A stretch of DNA of 64,000 bases from Fluviicoccus sp. Lineage in GTDB: Bacteria > Pseudomonadota > Gammaproteobacteria > Pseudomonadales > Moraxellaceae. Location: contig NZ_JAUSMX010000009.1 of the NCBI RefSeq assembly GCF_030646115.1, positions 310,001-374,000 on the forward strand, read 5' to 3'. Of the stretch, positions 47,813-56,209 are shown in pieces. The notes beneath the pieces were generated by a model. That model was not told the DNA's origin and made no database searches. It was given only the letters and a program-made list of their open reading frames with translations. Made by a program: the position numbers and the translations under genes. How positions within the stretch are numbered: position 1 is the first letter of the stretch; every line of letters starts with the position of its first letter.

Positions 47813-48991
47813 ATGCTCCTCAATTTCTTCTTCACCCTCAAGCAGTACAAGGTGCCCGTCTCCGTGCGGGAATACCTAGACCTGTTGCGCGCATTGGATG
47901 GAGGCTTGGCCTTTGCCAGCGAGGAAGAGTTCTACAGTCTCGCCCGCGTGGTGCTGGTCAAGGACGAAAAGCATTTCGACAAGTTCGACCGCGCCATGAA
48001 GCATTTCTTCGACGGCCTGGCGACCATGGAGAACCCGCTGGACAACCTGACCTTGCCGGAAGACTGGCTGCGCAAGGAAGTCGAGAAGCATCTGTCGCCC
48101 GAAGAGCTGGCCGAGTTGCAGAAAATGGGCTCCCTCGACAAGCTGATGGAGGAGTTCAAGAAGCGGCTGGAGGAGCAGCACAAGCGTCATCAGGGCGGCA
48201 ACAAGATGATCGGCACCGGCGGCACCTCGCCGTTCGGGGCTTATGGCGCCAATCCCGAAGGCATCCGCATGGCGGGGCCGTCGCGCAACAAGAGCGCGGT
48301 CAAGGTCTGGGAAAAGCGCGAGTTCAAGAACCTCGACGATTCGCAGGAGTTGGGCATCCGCAATATGCAGGTGGCGTTGCGCCGCCTGCGCCGGTTTGCG
48401 CGTCAGGGCGCGGCCGAAGAACTGGACATTGATGACACCATCCGTTGCACCGCGCACAATGCCGGCCTGCTGGACATCAAGATGGTGCCGGAGCGCCGCA
48501 ACCGCGTCAAAGTGCTGATTTTCTTTGATATCGGTGGGTCCATGGACCCGTATGTGCAGGTTTGCGAGTCACTGTTCTCGGCGGCGCGCACCGAGTTCAA
48601 GCATCTGCATTATTACTACTTCCATAACTTCATTTATGAAAGCGTGTGGCAGGACAACAACCGCCGCTGGTCCGAGCGCATGCCTTTGTGGGATGTGATG
48701 CATAAATACGGCCCGGATTACCGGGTGATCTTTGTCGGGGACGCAACGATGTCGCCTTACGAGATCATGTCGCCGGGCGGTTCGGTGGAGCACTTCAACG
48801 AGGAAGCCGGGGCGGTGTGGATGCAGCGGGTGACGCAGCATTTCCAGAAGGTGGTGTGGCTGAATCCGGAGCCGGAGAAGAGCTGGGCGATGACGCAGTC
48901 GATCCAGGTGGCGAAGAAGCTGATGGAAGACCGGATGTATCCGTTGACATTGCAGGGGATTGAGGCGGCGACGCGGTATCTCAGCAAGTAG
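47813..48991 (+). CDS. VWA-domain protein (CoxE-like)
   Basis: Protein of 392 residues, the usual partner of MoxR ATPases. The N-terminus is helical (FFTLKQYKVPVSVREYLDLLRAL). A charged region (about 110-160) precedes a von Willebrand A domain with the MIDAS start DIGGSMD, Asp239 and Ser243. Later GDATMSPYEIM supplies the third MIDAS position. No signal peptide. GGAGAG before the ATG decides the start. The 3' end overlaps, on the other strand, the end of the helicase remnant. Confidence 0.92.
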   Translation: MLLNFFFTLKQYKVPVSVREYLDLLRALDGGLAFASEEEFYSLARVVLVKDEKHFDKFDRAMKHFFDGLATMENPLDNLTLPEDWLRKEVEKHLSPEELAELQKMGSLDKLMEEFKKRLEEQHKRHQGGNKMIGTGGTSPFGAYGANPEGIRMAGPSRNKSAVKVWEKREFKNLDDSQELGIRNMQVALRRLRRFARQGAAEELDIDDTIRCTAHNAGLLDIKMVPERRNRVKVLIFFDIGGSMDPYVQVCESLFSAARTEFKHLHYYYFHNFIYESVWQDNNRRWSERMPLWDVMHKYGPDYRVIFVGDATMSPYEIMSPGGSVEHFNEEAGAVWMQRVTQHFQKVVWLNPEPEKSWAMTQSIQVAKKLMEDRMYPLTLQGIEAATRYLSK

Positions 48992-49076
48992 GTGGTTCTG
49001 ATTTCAACGACCCCTTCGCATTCTGCTCCCTCAAAACCCTGACCTCCCGCTTTCCCCCGTGAAGTTGCCGGCTATA
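48981..49076 (-). pseudogene. Orphan 3' fragment of the RecD-like helicase gene
   Basis: On the minus strand bases 49076-49006 are about 90% identical, over their best 54 bases, to the 3' part of the helicase gene at 52627-52560. The same reading frame continues: GKREVRVLREQNAKG here against GKREVRVLRGQNAKG in the live gene. The frame then runs SLKSEPPTC to a TGA at 48983-48981, inside the end of the VWA gene. It has no start or upstream domains, so it is a relic. It lies just beyond the 3' end of the SGNH hydrolase gene. Confidence 0.75.
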
Positions 49077-49082
49077 CGATGA

Positions 49083-50078
49083 TCAAGTCTGCGGGTCGGG
49101 GCACATCCGCAGGTAGTCTTTTCCTTTCCAATTCTCCCCTTTGGGGAGATCCCCCCGCATGCCCCGCCGCAAAATTTCTGCAAGATCCCGGGCGATCAAG
49201 GCGTGCAATTCCGCAGAGGGGTGGGGGTCCAGCATGTTGACGACCCTGCGTTTCTGCGGCAGGGAAGAGGCCAGTGGCGAAACATCAAAAAGCACGCTGC
49301 CGGGGCGGCAATGGGTCAGAAAGTGCGCCCCGATGCGTTGCACATAACGCTGACTGCGCGCCAACGCTGCATCGGAATGCAGGAACGGAAACACCAGGAA
49401 AATGATCCGGCTGTTGTTGGCGTACATGGCATCGTGCAGGGAGTTGAGGTCGTTGGCGTGGGCCTCGAAGCGGGGGGTGTCTTCATAAGCCTGGAACAAG
49501 GCCTCAATGTATTGCCGTCCCCAACTGTTAATCATTTGATAGTTCTGGATGGAATTGGCAATCTCGGAATAGTCTGACAGCGCCGCCAGCAGAGCGGGCG
49601 GACGCCAGCCGGGCCGGACGATATGATCTTCAATGTCATTGCCGAAATACTGGTGCACCACCCAACGGTTGCGGATGCCGGTGTTGCTGACAAACTGCCG
49701 GTAGGTCTGATACTCACTGCGCGTTGAGCCACCATTGAGTCCAATGTTGAAGAAGTTGGCGCGGCCTTGGAATGCCTTTGCTGTTTGGTAGTAATAGGTT
49801 TCCTCAAACAGTACGCCATGGCCGGACGTGAAGGAGTCACCCACGAATACCACTTTGCTGAAATAACCTTTCCCCCGGATGCTGAAATCCCGGAAGCCCA
49901 GTTCATTGATGGGCTTCCAGTGTTCAGCGAACCAGCGCTGGCTGGCTTTCCCCGTTCCGGTGGCATTAGAGAAGCTAAGGTTTCGGAGCAGTATTTCAAC
50001 AACTCCTATGGCAATAGCCAGAGACAGTACGATGGTCAGCGCCAAAAATCCGGCGCGCTTGCGGGAGGAAAGAGTCAT
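49083..50078 (-). CDS. Membrane-anchored SGNH/GDSL-type hydrolase
   Basis: Protein of 331 residues with one N-terminal membrane anchor (FLALTIVLSLAIAIGVVEILL, about 11-31) and an extracytoplasmic SGNH domain. The nucleophile Ser82 is in FVGDSFTSGHG, the oxyanion Gly and Asn are in GLNGGST and YFGND, and the Asp-His pair is in DPHPSAELH near 285. Such proteins transfer or remove acyl groups on polysaccharides. It overlaps the carbamoyltransferase by four bases, last gene of the four-gene module. Confidence 0.85.
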   Translation of the reverse strand: MTLSSRKRAGFLALTIVLSLAIAIGVVEILLRNLSFSNATGTGKASQRWFAEHWKPINELGFRDFSIRGKGYFSKVVFVGDSFTSGHGVLFEETYYYQTAKAFQGRANFFNIGLNGGSTRSEYQTYRQFVSNTGIRNRWVVHQYFGNDIEDHIVRPGWRPPALLAALSDYSEIANSIQNYQMINSWGRQYIEALFQAYEDTPRFEAHANDLNSLHDAMYANNSRIIFLVFPFLHSDAALARSQRYVQRIGAHFLTHCRPGSVLFDVSPLASSLPQKRRVVNMLDPHPSAELHALIARDLAEILRRGMRGDLPKGENWKGKDYLRMCPDPQT

Positions 50079-51904
50079 GGTCTGGCAACCGAAAGGGGAG
50101 GAAGGGTCTGGTTGTTCTTGTCCAACCAGGCATTGCCGATCACAAGGAGATCGAGTCCGGTCGCCATGAAACAGCGGTAGGCATCCCCCGGCGTCAGCAC
50201 CATGGGCTCGTTCCGGACATTGAAGGATGTATTCAACAGGATCGGACAGCCCGTAATGGCGGCAAAACTTTGCAGCAGGGCGTGGAAGCGCGGGTTATGG
50301 GTTTGCTCAACCGTCTGGACTCGTGCGGAATAATCCACATGAGTAACAGCAGGGATTGAGGAACGAATTTCCCGTAGCGTGGCCTCCACCGAGAATGGGA
50401 CGGCTTCAGGGTCGGAGTGCGGCGCCAGGCGGCGACCGGGCAACAGGGGGGCAGTCAGCAACATGTAAGGACTCTCGCCGGACAAATCATACCAATCTGC
50501 GGCATGTTCACGGAGAATGCTGGGCGCGAAAGGCCTGAAGGCTTCCCGGAATTTGATGCTTTGGTTAACGCGCTCCCAAGCGTTGGGGGAGCGAGGATCG
50601 GCAAGGATGGAGCGGTTCCCGAGCGCACGCGGGCCAAACTCCATGCGGCCCTGATGCCACCCGACGATCCTCCCTTCGCTGATAGCACGTGCTGTGCTGT
50701 CCACCAGCAAGGTGTCGTCCTCCACCCAAGTGTAGGTCGCACCCAAGGTGTCAAGTTCGTGACGGATTTGCTCAGGGCTGTAAGCCGGCCCCAGCAGCGC
50801 CCCTTGCATCAGGTCGCCTGACGGTGTGTGGCGGGGAAGCTCCAGCGCCAGATGCTGGGCAGCCAAGGCGGCCCCGAGGGCTCCACCGGCGTCCCCGGCG
50901 GCCGGTTGTACCCAGATGTCCTCAAAAATGCCTTCACGCGCCAACCGGCCGTTGGCCACACAGTTGAGCGCCACCCCACCCGCCAGACACAAGCGGGGCA
51001 AGCCGGTGCTTTGCCGGATATGCCGCGCCAACGTGAGGATTGCTTCTTCTGTAACTGATTGGATTGACGCGGCGAGATCGGCATGGCGCTTCATGAGAGC
51101 TTCTTTGGCGGTGCGGGGAGGACCGCCAAACAGCGCATGGAAACGGGGCGTGGTCATGGTTTCGCCCGTACAGTAACTGAAGTAACGCATGTCCAGCCGG
51201 AATGAGCCATCGTCCTTAAGGTCAATCAGGTGCTGGCGGATCAGGTCGGCATACAACGGGCGACCATAGGGTGCCAAGCCCATCATTTTGTATTCGCCGC
51301 TGTTAACCTCGAAGCCCAGATACTGGGTAAAAGCGGAGTAGAGTAGTCCGAGTGAATGCGGGAACCGAATCTCGCTTATAAGATCCAGCCGATAGCCGCA
51401 GCCGGCAGCAACGGAGGTGGTGGTCCATTCCCCGACACCATCCAGAGTCAGAATGGCTGCTTCCTCGAATGGTGACGCAAAAAAGGCGCTGGCGGCATGG
51501 CTCAAATGGTGTTCCGAGAACAACAGCCGCGACTTCCAGTCCACCTGTTCACCCATGACCCGCCGGAGTTCGCGAACCAGGGTGATCTTCTGGAACAGTT
51601 TGTCCTGAGTCCAGGCAGGCATGGCGCGGCGGAACTGGTTGAAGCCCTGTGGCGCGAAGGCCAGCCAGGTTTCCAGCAGACGTTCGAACTTCAGGAAAGG
51701 TTTGTCGTAGAACGCGACATAGTCAATGGCATCCGGCAGACAGCCTGCGCTTTGCAGGCAGTAGGCAATGGCTTGTTCGGGAAAGCGGGCATCGTGCACC
51801 CGGCGGGTGAAACTTTCCTCTTGGCAGGCGGCGACAATTACGCCATCTCGTAGCAGGCAGGCGGCGGCGTCATGATAGTAAGCCGAGATTCCCAGGATAA
51901 GCAT
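50075..51904 (-). CDS. NodU/CmcH-type carbamoyltransferase (SxtI-like)
   Basis: O-carbamoyltransferase of 609 residues. The family uses carbamoyl phosphate and ATP to carbamoylate hydroxyls of sugars or natural products (NodU, TobZ, SxtI). The N-terminal Kae1-like domain begins LILGISAYYHDAAACLL. It has the metal/adenylate-site His cluster in FSEHHLSHAASAFF, LCLAGGVALNCVANG, and the YrdC-like C-terminal half with GRMEFGPRALGNRSI and LLNTSFNVRNEPMV. It lies between DUF5989-like and SGNH genes. The likely acceptor is a surface glycan or lipid; this is inference. Confidence 0.93.
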   Translation of the reverse strand: MLILGISAYYHDAAACLLRDGVIVAACQEESFTRRVHDARFPEQAIAYCLQSAGCLPDAIDYVAFYDKPFLKFERLLETWLAFAPQGFNQFRRAMPAWTQDKLFQKITLVRELRRVMGEQVDWKSRLLFSEHHLSHAASAFFASPFEEAAILTLDGVGEWTTTSVAAGCGYRLDLISEIRFPHSLGLLYSAFTQYLGFEVNSGEYKMMGLAPYGRPLYADLIRQHLIDLKDDGSFRLDMRYFSYCTGETMTTPRFHALFGGPPRTAKEALMKRHADLAASIQSVTEEAILTLARHIRQSTGLPRLCLAGGVALNCVANGRLAREGIFEDIWVQPAAGDAGGALGAALAAQHLALELPRHTPSGDLMQGALLGPAYSPEQIRHELDTLGATYTWVEDDTLLVDSTARAISEGRIVGWHQGRMEFGPRALGNRSILADPRSPNAWERVNQSIKFREAFRPFAPSILREHAADWYDLSGESPYMLLTAPLLPGRRLAPHSDPEAVPFSVEATLREIRSSIPAVTHVDYSARVQTVEQTHNPRFHALLQSFAAITGCPILLNTSFNVRNEPMVLTPGDAYRCFMATGLDLLVIGNAWLDKNNQTLPPLSVARP

Positions 51905-51908
51905 TGAG

Positions 51909-52061
51909 TCAGTAAAGGGTGTAGATAAAGGGCGACATGATGGACCCCTGGGCCAAGACGAACAGCATGCCTATCAGTAGCAACAGGAAAATAACCGGTA
52001 GCAGCCATAACTTGCGCCGCTGACGGAGGAACTCCAGGAATTCCGTGAGAAAATCAATCAT
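51909..52061 (-). CDS. DUF5989-like single-span membrane peptide, 50 residues
   Basis: Small membrane protein of 50 residues. The pattern is MIDFLTEFLEFLRQRRK, then a Leu/Ile/Val helix, then QGSIMSPFIYTLY. This matches the DUF5989 proteins that sit beside carbamoyltransferases. The ATG at 52061 fits that family; a longer frame from 52124 has no family support. It starts 5 bases after the SxtJ-like gene and ends 4 bases before the carbamoyltransferase. The role is unknown; a scaffold or membrane tether for the enzyme is plausible. Confidence 0.82.
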   Translation of the reverse strand: MIDFLTEFLEFLRQRRKLWLLPVIFLLLLIGMLFVLAQGSIMSPFIYTLY

Positions 52062-52066
52062 GGCGC

Positions 52067-52474
52067 TCAGAACTGTTTCCGGAAGTTTTTCAAGGAGGGA
52101 GGAGCTTCGCGGCGTGAAATCCAATAGCCATGCTCAGGATTATGTTGCCGCAGGCGCAACTCATCCCGGCCTGCCAGCCGTGTCAGTACAGCCACGGGGG
52201 TGATCAGCAGGAAATAGATGGCGGCGAGGGCCACTGTGTTGGAAACCAGGCCAAGCACAAGACCGATGCGCATCCAGCCCCGGTTCAAGGGCCGCCACCA
52301 AGCTGGCCGGAACAGGGTGACGCCCCCGGCGATTGCAGTGGCGGCAATGGCGGCCGCTGCGCTCGTCATGGAGCCCTGATGGCCTGCATAGAGGGCCATG
52401 CCCAAGGTCAGGGCGACCACCAGCAGTCCGAAATGGGCATCGGGGGGCAGGGCGGAGTCATTATCAGCCATCAT
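52067..52474 (-). CDS. SxtJ-family membrane protein
   Basis: Membrane protein of 135 residues with about three hydrophobic segments (residues 16-30, 36-52 and 72-98), then a soluble Arg-rich tail (RDELRLRQHNPEHGYWISRREAPP). This tail and the topology match SxtJ-type proteins that accompany carbamoyltransferases. It is the first gene of the module, followed by the DUF5989-like, carbamoyltransferase and SGNH genes. Its start lies 16 bases from the helicase stop on the same strand. Confidence 0.8.
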   Translation of the reverse strand: MMADNDSALPPDAHFGLLVVALTLGMALYAGHQGSMTSAAAAIAATAIAGGVTLFRPAWWRPLNRGWMRIGLVLGLVSNTVALAAIYFLLITPVAVLTRLAGRDELRLRQHNPEHGYWISRREAPPSLKNFRKQF

Positions 52475-52489
52475 GCTTGAACCTGTTTG

Positions 52490-54046
52490 TCAGCGGTCAT
52501 GCGCGGCATTCTTGGGATTGTTGTTGTCGGGCGATTGTAAAGCAGGTGATACACCTTGTAACCACCCCTTTGCATTCTGCCCCCGCAAAACCCTGACCTC
52601 CCGTTTCCCCCGCGTAATCGCCGTATAAAGCCAGCGCAACTGACTGGTATAGCTGCCCTGCAAATACCCCGGCACATCCACAATCGCAGTCTCCCATTCC
52701 CCGCCTTGCGCCTTGTGGCAGGTCAGCGCATAGCCATATTTCACCTGCAAGGCATTCAAATACGGGTCATTCTGGAACGCCCCGCTGATCTGCGCCGGTG
52801 TCAGTTTTTCCGCGCGGATACGTTGCTTGAAATCCGTAACCAGCGCTTGACGCTCTTCATCCGTCGGCCCGGCCAGCGGTGAATGCAGCAGGTTTTCCAG
52901 AATCAGGCATTCCTGTTCCATCCGCCCGTGCAGTAACGAGTGATAGGCCACCTTCACCTGCCGGAACAGCAGCGTCACCTGTTTCGGCATCGGCCGCTGT
53001 TTCAGGCGCACCATCACCAGCCGGGTTTCCTGCGGGCCCACTTCCAGTACCTTCACCAGATCGCCGTTCAGCAACTGCGATTCGGAGTTGTTCTGGTTCA
53101 CCATCAGGATATCGCCGGGCTGCAGGGGCGCAAACATCGACTGGAAACGCTCACGACGCACCTTGCGGTTCAGCTCCAGCGCCCGCTTGTTGGAATGGGT
53201 AATGATAATCGAAGCGCGGCCCGACATATGCCCGGCCCGATACCGCGTCGCCTCCTCATCCCCGGCCAGATAGCGCCAGTCGTCGGCGGGTGGTAGCCAG
53301 TCCACGGGGTCGGGTGCGCCGCTGATGATGCTGTCACGCAAACGGCTGGCCTGTTCCAGGATATGGCTGCCTTGCTGCTGGCGCACAATCGCAGTCAGTT
53401 CCACTTCCCGTGCCCGCAGGCCGAAGAACTTTTCAATATGCTGCGCAAACAACGCCATCGACACCGTTTCACCCACAGGCGGCAACTGGGCGGCATCTCC
53501 CACAAAAATGACGCGATTGCCGCTTAACAGGCCGCTGGTCAGCCCTGACCAGAACAGGAAGTCACTCAGCAACTGCCCCGAGCCATACTGCGTAAACAAC
53601 GACGCCTGACCCACCGGCAACGGGCTGCCGTTGGCCAGCATCGAGGCTTCGTCAATGATGATCACGGTGTTTTCCGGACCTTCCTGCGACAGGCTGAAAC
53701 GCACGTTCAGACCGCTGTCTCCGCTCATCTCGACGCTGGCAAACTCGTAAATGATGGAGTGGACAGTCTGGGCGCCTTCACCCGTGGCCATGCCCAGAAT
53801 GCGCGCGGCGCGGCCGGTGGAGGCCAGCAACAGGTAGTCTTGCTGCTGCTCGCGCAACAACTCCAGCAGGCGCGAAACCAGCGTGGTTTTCCCGGTGCCC
53901 GCATAGCCGCGCAGAATAAAGCAGGGGTCGTCGCTGTCGAGGAATTCGCGCATGGCTGCGAGAGCGGCGTCCTGTTGCGGCGTCAGTTGAAGGGCTGGGA
54001 GAGTCGGGTTATTCAATAAAGTCTCGTTCGGCGGAGCAGTACGCAT
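52490..54046 (-). CDS. RecD-like SF1B ATP-dependent DNA helicase
   Basis: 5'-3' DNA helicase-like ATPase of about 518 residues. Walker A is GYAGTGKTT with Lys53, Walker B is IIIDEASML, then VFVGDAAQLPPVG. The C-terminal UvrD-like motif is GYALTCHKAQGGEWETAIVD, with WLYTAITRGKREV. The start is uncertain: the ATG at 54046 lies inside a palindromic repeat, and no clear Shine-Dalgarno is seen. The conserved part begins LTPQQDAALAAM. The 3' end (from 52627 to the stop) is duplicated at 48981-49076. The C-terminal tail after QNAKG differs from the relic (GWLQGVSPALQ against GSLKSEPPTC), so the live gene end may be an acquired one. Confidence 0.9.
   Translation of the reverse strand: MRTAPPNETLLNNPTLPALQLTPQQDAALAAMREFLDSDDPCFILRGYAGTGKTTLVSRLLELLREQQQDYLLLASTGRAARILGMATGEGAQTVHSIIYEFASVEMSGDSGLNVRFSLSQEGPENTVIIIDEASMLANGSPLPVGQASLFTQYGSGQLLSDFLFWSGLTSGLLSGNRVIFVGDAAQLPPVGETVSMALFAQHIEKFFGLRAREVELTAIVRQQQGSHILEQASRLRDSIISGAPDPVDWLPPADDWRYLAGDEEATRYRAGHMSGRASIIITHSNKRALELNRKVRRERFQSMFAPLQPGDILMVNQNNSESQLLNGDLVKVLEVGPQETRLVMVRLKQRPMPKQVTLLFRQVKVAYHSLLHGRMEQECLILENLLHSPLAGPTDEERQALVTDFKQRIRAEKLTPAQISGAFQNDPYLNALQVKYGYALTCHKAQGGEWETAIVDVPGYLQGSYTSQLRWLYTAITRGKREVRVLRGQNAKGWLQGVSPALQSPDNNNPKNAAHDR
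52560..52627 (-). repeat. Direct repeat within the helicase gene end
   Basis: This stretch matches 49006-49076 in the same orientation, about 90% over the best 54 bases, including CAAAACCCTGACCTCCCG shared exactly. The two copies bracket the SxtJ-like/DUF5989-like/carbamoyltransferase/SGNH module. Confidence 0.85.
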
Positions 54047-54091
54047 GCAACGCGTCCCTGCGTCCGTCATGTAGGGGCGCATTGCATGCGC
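54041..54091. repeat. REP-like inverted pair at the helicase start
   Basis: Arms 54041-54061 and 54071-54091 are inverted copies (17 of 21 positions), separated by nine bases. The core GTTGCATGCG/ATTGCATGCG is shared. The right arm continues into a hairpin with GGGCGCA and TGCGCCC. The candidate helicase ATG falls in the left arm. Confidence 0.65.
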
Positions 54092-54141
54092 CCTCGCCGT
54101 TACGGGATGAACCATTCGCGCAGAGTATAGCCGCCCACCCC

Positions 54142-54170
54142 CTTGAAGTCCCGCTCAACAGCCCCATCTT
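54142..54170 (+). promoter_or_regulatory. Sigma-32 promoter of htpG
   Basis: CTTGAAG (54142-54148), a 13-base spacer and CCCCATCTT (54162-54170) match the heat-shock consensus closely. Extra C residues precede the first box, as in strong sigma-32 promoters. The htpG ATG is 35 bases downstream. The cognate factor gene, rpoH, is in the same window. Confidence 0.8.
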
Positions 54171-54205
54171 GCTTGCATCCCACGACTCAACCATGGAGTG
54201 CCCTG

Positions 54206-56107
54206 ATGAGCGACCAAGCGACCCAAAAAGAAACGCGCGGCTTCCAGACCGAAGTGTCCAAGCTGCTGCACCTGATGATCCACTCGCTGTACAGCAATCC
54301 CGAAATCTTCCTGCGCGAACTGATTTCCAATGCGTCCGACGCTGCCGACAAACTGCGTTTCGAGGCGCTGAGCCGTCCCGAGCTGTTGGGCAACGACACC
54401 GAGCTGAAGATCTGGATCGAAGTCGACAAGGACGCCAACACCATCACCCTGCGTGACAACGGTATCGGCATGAGCCGCCAGGAAGTCATCGATAACCTGG
54501 GCACCATCGCCCGTTCCGGCACCTCCGAGTTCATCAAGAACCTCTCCGGCGACCAGAAGAAAGATGCCCAGCTGATTGGTCAGTTCGGCGTCGGCTTCTA
54601 TTCGTCCTTTGTGGTGGCCGAGCGCGTGGAAGTGCTGACCCGTCGCGCCGGTCTGTCCGAAGCGGAAGGCGTGAAGTGGGAGTCCGGCGGGGAAGGGGAG
54701 TTCAGTGTCGAGTCCGTGGAAAAGGCGGATCGCGGCACTACCATCATCCTGCACTTGCGCCCCACGCAAACCGAGTTTGCCGACAGCTGGCGTTTGAAGA
54801 ACATCATCCACAAGTATGCCGAGCACATCGCCATTCCCGTCTGCATGCACAGCGAAAGCTGGAAGGAAGACGGCGAGCGGGAAGTGGGTGACTTTGAAGT
54901 GGTCAACAAGGCCTCGGCGATGTGGACCCGTCCGCGCAACGAGATCAGCGACGACGACTACAAGGCGTTCTACCAGCACATTTCCCACGATTTTGACGAG
55001 CCACTGGCCTGGAGCCACAACAAGGTCGAAGGCAACCTGGAGTACACCTCGCTGTTGTACCTGCCGAAGCGTGCCCCGCAAGACCTGTACCACCGCGACG
55101 GCGTGCGCGGCCTGAAGCTGTATGTGCAACGTGTGTTCATCATGGACGACGCCGAACAGTTCCTGCCGATGTACTTGCGTTTCGCCAAGGGCATTGTCGA
55201 TTCCAACGACCTGCCGCTGAACGTGTCCCGCGAGTTGCTGCAATCCGGCAAGGTGGTGGACAGCATGAAGTCGGCGCTGACCCGCCGCGTGCTGGACATG
55301 CTGACGCAAATGGCCGAAAACAAGCCCGAAGATTATGCCGTGTGCTGGGCGCAATTCGGTCAGGTGCTGAAGGAGGGTGTGGCCGAAGATCACGCCAACC
55401 AGGACAAGGTGCTGAAGCTGCTGCGCTTTGCCTCCAGCCACACCACTGACACCATCCAGTCCGTGTCGCTGGCCGACTATGTGGGCCGCATGAAGGAAGG
55501 CCAGGAAAAGATTTACTACATCACCGCCGACTCCTGGGCCGCTGCTAGCCAAAGCCCGCATCTGGAAGTGTTCCGCAAGAAGGGCGTGGAAGTGCTGCTG
55601 TTGAGCGACCGTCTGGATGAATGGTTGATGAGCCATCTGACGCAGTTTGAAGGCAAGTCCTTCCAGCACGTCGCCAAGGGCGATCTGGATCTGGGCAAGC
55701 TTTCCAGTGAGGAAGACAAGCAGGCCGAAGAAAAGCTGCAGGAAGAAAGCCAATCGCTGGTGGAACGCCTGAAGGCCGTCTTGGCCGACAAGGTGGAAGC
55801 CGTGAAGGCCACGCAACGGCTGACGGATTCTCCGGCCTGTCTGGTGCGCAGCCAGTTTGACATGGGCGCCGCCCTGCGGCAGATGCTGGAAGCCAGCGGC
55901 CAGAAACTGCCGGAGTCCAAGCCCACACTGGAAATCAATCCGCAGCATCCACTGCTGGCTCGTATGGCCGTTACGACGGATGACAACCGCTTTGAGAACT
56001 TGGCGCTGATCGTGCTGGACCAGGCGACACTGGCGGAAGGCAGCGCGTTGGCTGATCCGGCCGGGTATGTGAAGCGTATCAACAGCTTGCTGGGAGAACT
56101 GGCGTAA
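54206..56107 (+). CDS. htpG: Molecular chaperone HtpG (Hsp90)
   Basis: Bacterial Hsp90 of 633 residues. The N-terminal ATPase has [20 protein letters not shown] and [11 protein letters not shown]. The middle domain follows ([24 protein letters not shown]), then the C-terminal dimerisation domain. GGAGTG precedes the ATG at 54206; an upstream ATG at 54143 overlaps the promoter and is rejected. It is monocistronic, with a REP doublet after its stop. Confidence 0.97.
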   Translation: MSDQATQKETRGFQTEVSKLLHLMIHSLYSNPEIFLRELISNASDAADKLRFEALSRPELLGNDTELKIWIEVDKDANTITLRDNGIGMSRQEVIDNLGTIARSGTSEFIKNLSGDQKKDAQLIGQFGVGFYSSFVVAERVEVLTRRAGLSEAEGVKWESGGEGEFSVESVEKADRGTTIILHLRPTQTEFADSWRLKNIIHKYAEHIAIPVCMHSESWKEDGEREVGDFEVVNKASAMWTRPRNEISDDDYKAFYQHISHDFDEPLAWSHNKVEGNLEYTSLLYLPKRAPQDLYHRDGVRGLKLYVQRVFIMDDAEQFLPMYLRFAKGIVDSNDLPLNVSRELLQSGKVVDSMKSALTRRVLDMLTQMAENKPEDYAVCWAQFGQVLKEGVAEDHANQDKVLKLLRFASSHTTDTIQSVSLADYVGRMKEGQEKIYYITADSWAAASQSPHLEVFRKKGVEVLLLSDRLDEWLMSHLTQFEGKSFQHVAKGDLDLGKLSSEEDKQAEEKLQEESQSLVERLKAVLADKVEAVKATQRLTDSPACLVRSQFDMGAALRQMLEASGQKLPESKPTLEINPQHPLLARMAVTTDDNRFENLALIVLDQATLAEGSALADPAGYVKRINSLLGELA

Positions 56108-56127
56108 GCCGGCTCTTGATGGAGAAG

Positions 56128-56197
56128 TGTAGGTCGGGCTTGAGCCCGACAACATCCTTCGATCGGAGAGTGTTGTCGGGTTGAAACCCGACCTACA
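56128..56197. repeat. REPIN-like repeat between htpG and rsmD
   Basis: Arms 56128-56154 and 56171-56197 are 27-base inverted copies with three mismatches. Each arm is a small hairpin (GTCGGGCTTGAGCCCGAC in the first, GTCGGGTTGAAACCCGAC in the second), with about 16 bases between them. It could act as a shared transcript end between the convergent genes htpG and rsmD. Confidence 0.85.
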
Positions 56198-56209
56198 GTC
56201 CAATATTCG

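Noticed and set aside
49132-49152. Palindrome TCTCCCCTTTGGGGAGA
   Set aside because: It lies inside the SGNH hydrolase coding region, and resemblance to the 47671 repeat is limited to the CTCCCC core.
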